9,183 bases of DNA, from positions 1 through 9,183 of the forward strand of contig CAAGLQ010000152.1 in assembly GCA_900770835.1 (NCBI GenBank). Reading direction: 5' to 3'. Origin of the DNA: an uncultured Parabacteroides sp. (GTDB lineage Bacteria > Bacteroidota > Bacteroidia > Bacteroidales > Tannerellaceae). A program made the translations under genes and the position numbers. The notes under the pieces were generated by a model. It was not told the DNA's origin and did no database searches. It saw only the letters and a program-made list of their open reading frames with translations. How positions within the stretch are numbered: the stretch's first letter is position 1; each line of letters opens with the position of its first letter. Positions 6,815 to 9,183 of this stretch are shown here, piece by piece.

Positions 6815-8581
6815 ATGAAACAGTTTTTTAAAATGCTATTTGCCTCTGTGTTGGGGGTGATTGTCGGTGTTACCGTGTTGGTGGTGGTCGGTGTGATCAC
6901 GGGTGTAGGTTTGTTGGCAACCATGACATCCTCTCCGTCTTATGTGCCTCAAAAACAGACCATCTTAAATCTGTCGCTGAATGGGGCGTTGAAAGATCAT
7001 GCGACGGAAAATCCCTTGGCTTCGATCATGGGTGATGACCTCAAAGTCTTGTCACTTTCGGAAGTGTTGGATGCGATTCAAGTGGCTAAAGAGAATCCCA
7101 ATGTGGCGGGTATCTATTTGAAGGCCGGATCATTCTCTGCAGGAGGTGCCAGCCTTTTGGAGATCCGTAAGGCACTGATTGATTTCAAGAGCAGCGGTAA
7201 GTTTATTGTGGCTTATGCGGATAACTATACGCAAGGAACCTATTTCGTCTGTGCGACGGCGGATAAGGTATTCTTGAATCCGCAAGGGGCGTTAGGCATA
7301 GAGGGCTTGGCATTAGAGACTACTTTCTATAAAGGTATTCTGAAAAAGGCCGGTGTGGAGATGCAAGTCTTTAAGGTGGGAACCTATAAAGGTGCGGTTG
7401 AGCCTTACTTGTTGGATCATTTGAGCGATGCCAATCGAGAGCAAATGACCTCCTATCTCTCCTCGAACTGGAATGTGCTGCGTGCGGGCATAGCGGAATC
7501 CCGCAACCTGCAACCGGCCGTGATCGACCGCTTCGCCAATGAGGGATTGAGTTTTGCGGATGCGGAGGAGGCCGTAAAGATGGGATTAGTGGATGAGTTG
7601 CGTTATGTTTCTGAGGTGGAGGCTTATTTGAAGGAAAAGGTGGGTACGCCTGATGAGAAACTTCGTTTGGCCAATTGCCAGCAGATAGCCTCCTTGAAAC
7701 CGGCTCAACCCTCCTCCAAACAGCGCATTGCGGTGATGTATGCGGAGGGAGAGATCATGCCTGAGGCGGCTGATCAGAAGTATAATATGGCTTCGCTCAT
7801 TACGGAGAAGATGGCGGAGGAGCTGATTAAACTGAAAGAGGATAAGGAGGTGAAGGCCGTCGTGATCCGTGTCAATTCGCCGGGTGGTAGTGCCTATGTC
7901 TCCGATCAGATCTGGAAACAGGTGAAGGCTTTGAAGGCTGAGAAACCGGTGGTGGTTTCTATGGGTAACGTGGCGGCTTCGGGTGGTTACTACATCGCTT
8001 GTGCGGCTAATCAGATCGTGGCTGAACCGAACACCTTGACCGGTTCGATCGGTGTTTTTGGCATGTTCCCTAACATGACCGGATTATTTGAGAAGCTGGA
8101 TGTCACTTCCGATGTGGTGAAAACGCATGAGTTCACCGATTTGGGGAATACGGCTCGCCCGATGACGGCGGCGGAGAAGGCGTTGGTGCAGGGTGCTGTT
8201 GAGCGGAACTACCGTACCTTCTTGGCTCGTTGTGCGGATGGACGCAACATGAGTGTAGAGGCCATTGATGCGATCGGACAGGGACGTGTTTGGACGGGTG
8301 AGCAGGCTTTAGCTAATGGGTTGGTCGATCGCTTAGGTGATCTGGATACGGCTATTCAGGTGGCGGCTGACTTAGCGGATCTGTCGGAGTATAGCATCCA
8401 ATCGGTTTCTTCCTCAAAAAATTGGTGGGATAAGCTCTTGGATGATCAATTAGGAGGTATGCGGATCTCATTGATGCAATGGCTGTTGGGCGATGATTAC
8501 GCACAAATTCAGCTTTTGCGTCAGGTACGTGAGGCACAGGGCATCTGGGCACGCTTACCCTTTGATTGGAGTGCACAATAA
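6815..8581 (+). CDS. sppA: Signal peptide peptidase SppA, 67-kDa type
   Basis: A 588-residue inner-membrane serine protease (S49 family) that degrades signal peptides left after protein export. One N-terminal membrane anchor spans about residues 5-36 (LFASVLGVIVGVTVLVVVGV). Two S49 repeats follow, as in the E. coli enzyme of about 618 residues: the N-terminal repeat carries the general-base lysine K192 (VGTYKGAVEP) and the C-terminal repeat (about 303-520) carries the nucleophile S389 in AASGGYY. The oxyanion-type NSPGGSAYVSDQI motif and the TGSIGVFG motif are intact, so the enzyme looks active. The catalytic domain should face the periplasm. It starts 12 nt after the DUF4922 gene and ends 6 nt before lpxK, within the same transcription unit. 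Confidence 0.96.
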   Translation: MKQFFKMLFASVLGVIVGVTVLVVVGVITGVGLLATMTSSPSYVPQKQTILNLSLNGALKDHATENPLASIMGDDLKVLSLSEVLDAIQVAKENPNVAGIYLKAGSFSAGGASLLEIRKALIDFKSSGKFIVAYADNYTQGTYFVCATADKVFLNPQGALGIEGLALETTFYKGILKKAGVEMQVFKVGTYKGAVEPYLLDHLSDANREQMTSYLSSNWNVLRAGIAESRNLQPAVIDRFANEGLSFADAEEAVKMGLVDELRYVSEVEAYLKEKVGTPDEKLRLANCQQIASLKPAQPSSKQRIAVMYAEGEIMPEAADQKYNMASLITEKMAEELIKLKEDKEVKAVVIRVNSPGGSAYVSDQIWKQVKALKAEKPVVVSMGNVAASGGYYIACAANQIVAEPNTLTGSIGVFGMFPNMTGLFEKLDVTSDVVKTHEFTDLGNTARPMTAAEKALVQGAVERNYRTFLARCADGRNMSVEAIDAIGQGRVWTGEQALANGLVDRLGDLDTAIQVAADLADLSEYSIQSVSSSKNWWDKLLDDQLGGMRISLMQWLLGDDYAQIQLLRQVREAQGIWARLPFDWSAQ

Positions 8582-8587
8582 TCGTTT

Positions 8588-9183
8588 ATGCCAATGAGCG
8601 CTGACTTTCCGTTGTATCGGGTGTTGACCCCTTTCGCATGGCTCTATGGAGGAGTGACCTCCTTACGCAATCGCCTTTTTGATTGGGGTGTTTTACCGTC
8701 TGAGCGTTTTCCGCTGCCGGTCATTTGTATCGGGAATCTGGTCGTGGGAGGCACGGGCAAAACGCCGCATGTGGAATACCTGGTTCGTTTGCTGAGTGGA
8801 CGGTATCGGGTGGCGGTCTTGAGTAGGGGGTATAAACGCCGCACCAAAGGTTTTCGGTTGGCGGATATGACGGATAGCAGTGAGACCATTGGCGATGAAC
8901 CTTTTCAACTGAAAACGAAGTTCCCACATCTATTGGTGGCGGTGGCGGAAGATCGGAGAGAGGGCATACGGCGGTTAAGGGAGCTACCAAAGGAGCAACG
9001 ACCGCAGCTCTTGCTGTTGGATGATGCGTTTCAACACCGGTATGTCAAACCTTCATTCGCCATCCTGTTGACGGATAGCCACCGCTTATATACACGGGAT
9101 GCGCTTTTGCCGGTAGGACGTTTGCGAGAGTCGGTAAAGGGGGCCGATCGAGCGGATGTGGTGGTGGTCACCAAATGTGAACC
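8588..9183 (+). CDS. lpxK: Tetraacyldisaccharide 4'-kinase LpxK, 5' part
   Basis: The first 198 complete codons of lipid A 4'-kinase, which transfers phosphate from ATP to the tetraacyldisaccharide precursor on the cytoplasmic face of the inner membrane (sixth step of the Raetz pathway). The gene runs off the window end without a stop. Diagnostic motifs are present: an N-terminal membrane-associated helix (LYRVLTPFAWLYGGVTSLRN), the Walker A loop GNLVVGGTGKT at 49-59, SRGYKRRTKGF, GDEP with the likely catalytic aspartate, EDRREG, the Walker B-like LLDDAFQHR at 143-151, and LLPVGRLRE. The ATG at 8588 gives MPMSADFPLYRV; a second ATG at 8594 is possible. It begins 6 nt after the sppA stop. Its presence shows a Gram-negative organism making lipid A. 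Confidence 0.96.
   Translation, partial: MPMSADFPLYRVLTPFAWLYGGVTSLRNRLFDWGVLPSERFPLPVICIGNLVVGGTGKTPHVEYLVRLLSGRYRVAVLSRGYKRRTKGFRLADMTDSSETIGDEPFQLKTKFPHLLVAVAEDRREGIRRLRELPKEQRPQLLLLDDAFQHRYVKPSFAILLTDSHRLYTRDALLPVGRLRESVKGADRADVVVVTKCE

Overview
The window looks like a chromosomal segment from a Bacteroidales bacterium, most likely near Parabacteroides/Tannerellaceae. The reasons are Bacteroidetes-type promoters (TTTG around -33 and TAnnTTTG around -7), almost no Shine-Dalgarno sites, a sigma factor of the Bacteroidales ECF family, and the order amidase/golvesin protein - glycosyltransferase - DUF4922 - sppA - lpxK. The genus is inferred from general resemblance, not from a search.

Left end (1-609, minus strand): a compact type II toxin-antitoxin pair. 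A 53-residue putative antitoxin is followed after 2 nt by a 140-residue PIN-domain (VapC-like) ribonuclease. This stretch is visibly more AT-rich than the rest, which fits an accessory insertion. Positions 610-799 are a divergent intergenic region with promoter-like elements facing both ways.

Centre and right (800-9183, plus strand): an ECF sigma factor (800-1381), then a tight co-directional series: a secreted zinc amidase-like protein with golvesin-type and FN3 domains (1450-4356), a double-domain glycosyltransferase (4384-5859), a HIT/GalT-like DUF4922 protein overlapping it by 17 nt (5843-6802), signal peptide peptidase SppA (6815-8581), and the 5' part of lpxK (8588 to the window end). 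Gaps are 27, -17, 12 and 6 nt, so the five genes are probably one transcription unit. An exact housekeeping-type promoter (TTTG-N19-TACTTTTG) lies across the end of the sigma gene and can drive this unit without sigma-gene read-through.

The shared theme is the cell envelope: peptidoglycan cleavage, sugar transfer, nucleotide-sugar-like chemistry, membrane proteolysis and lipid A phosphorylation. LpxK and SppA are well understood. The amidase/golvesin protein and the glycosyltransferase-DUF4922 pair are the poorly described parts. I saw no CRISPR array, rRNA, tRNA, insertion sequence or clear intrinsic terminator.
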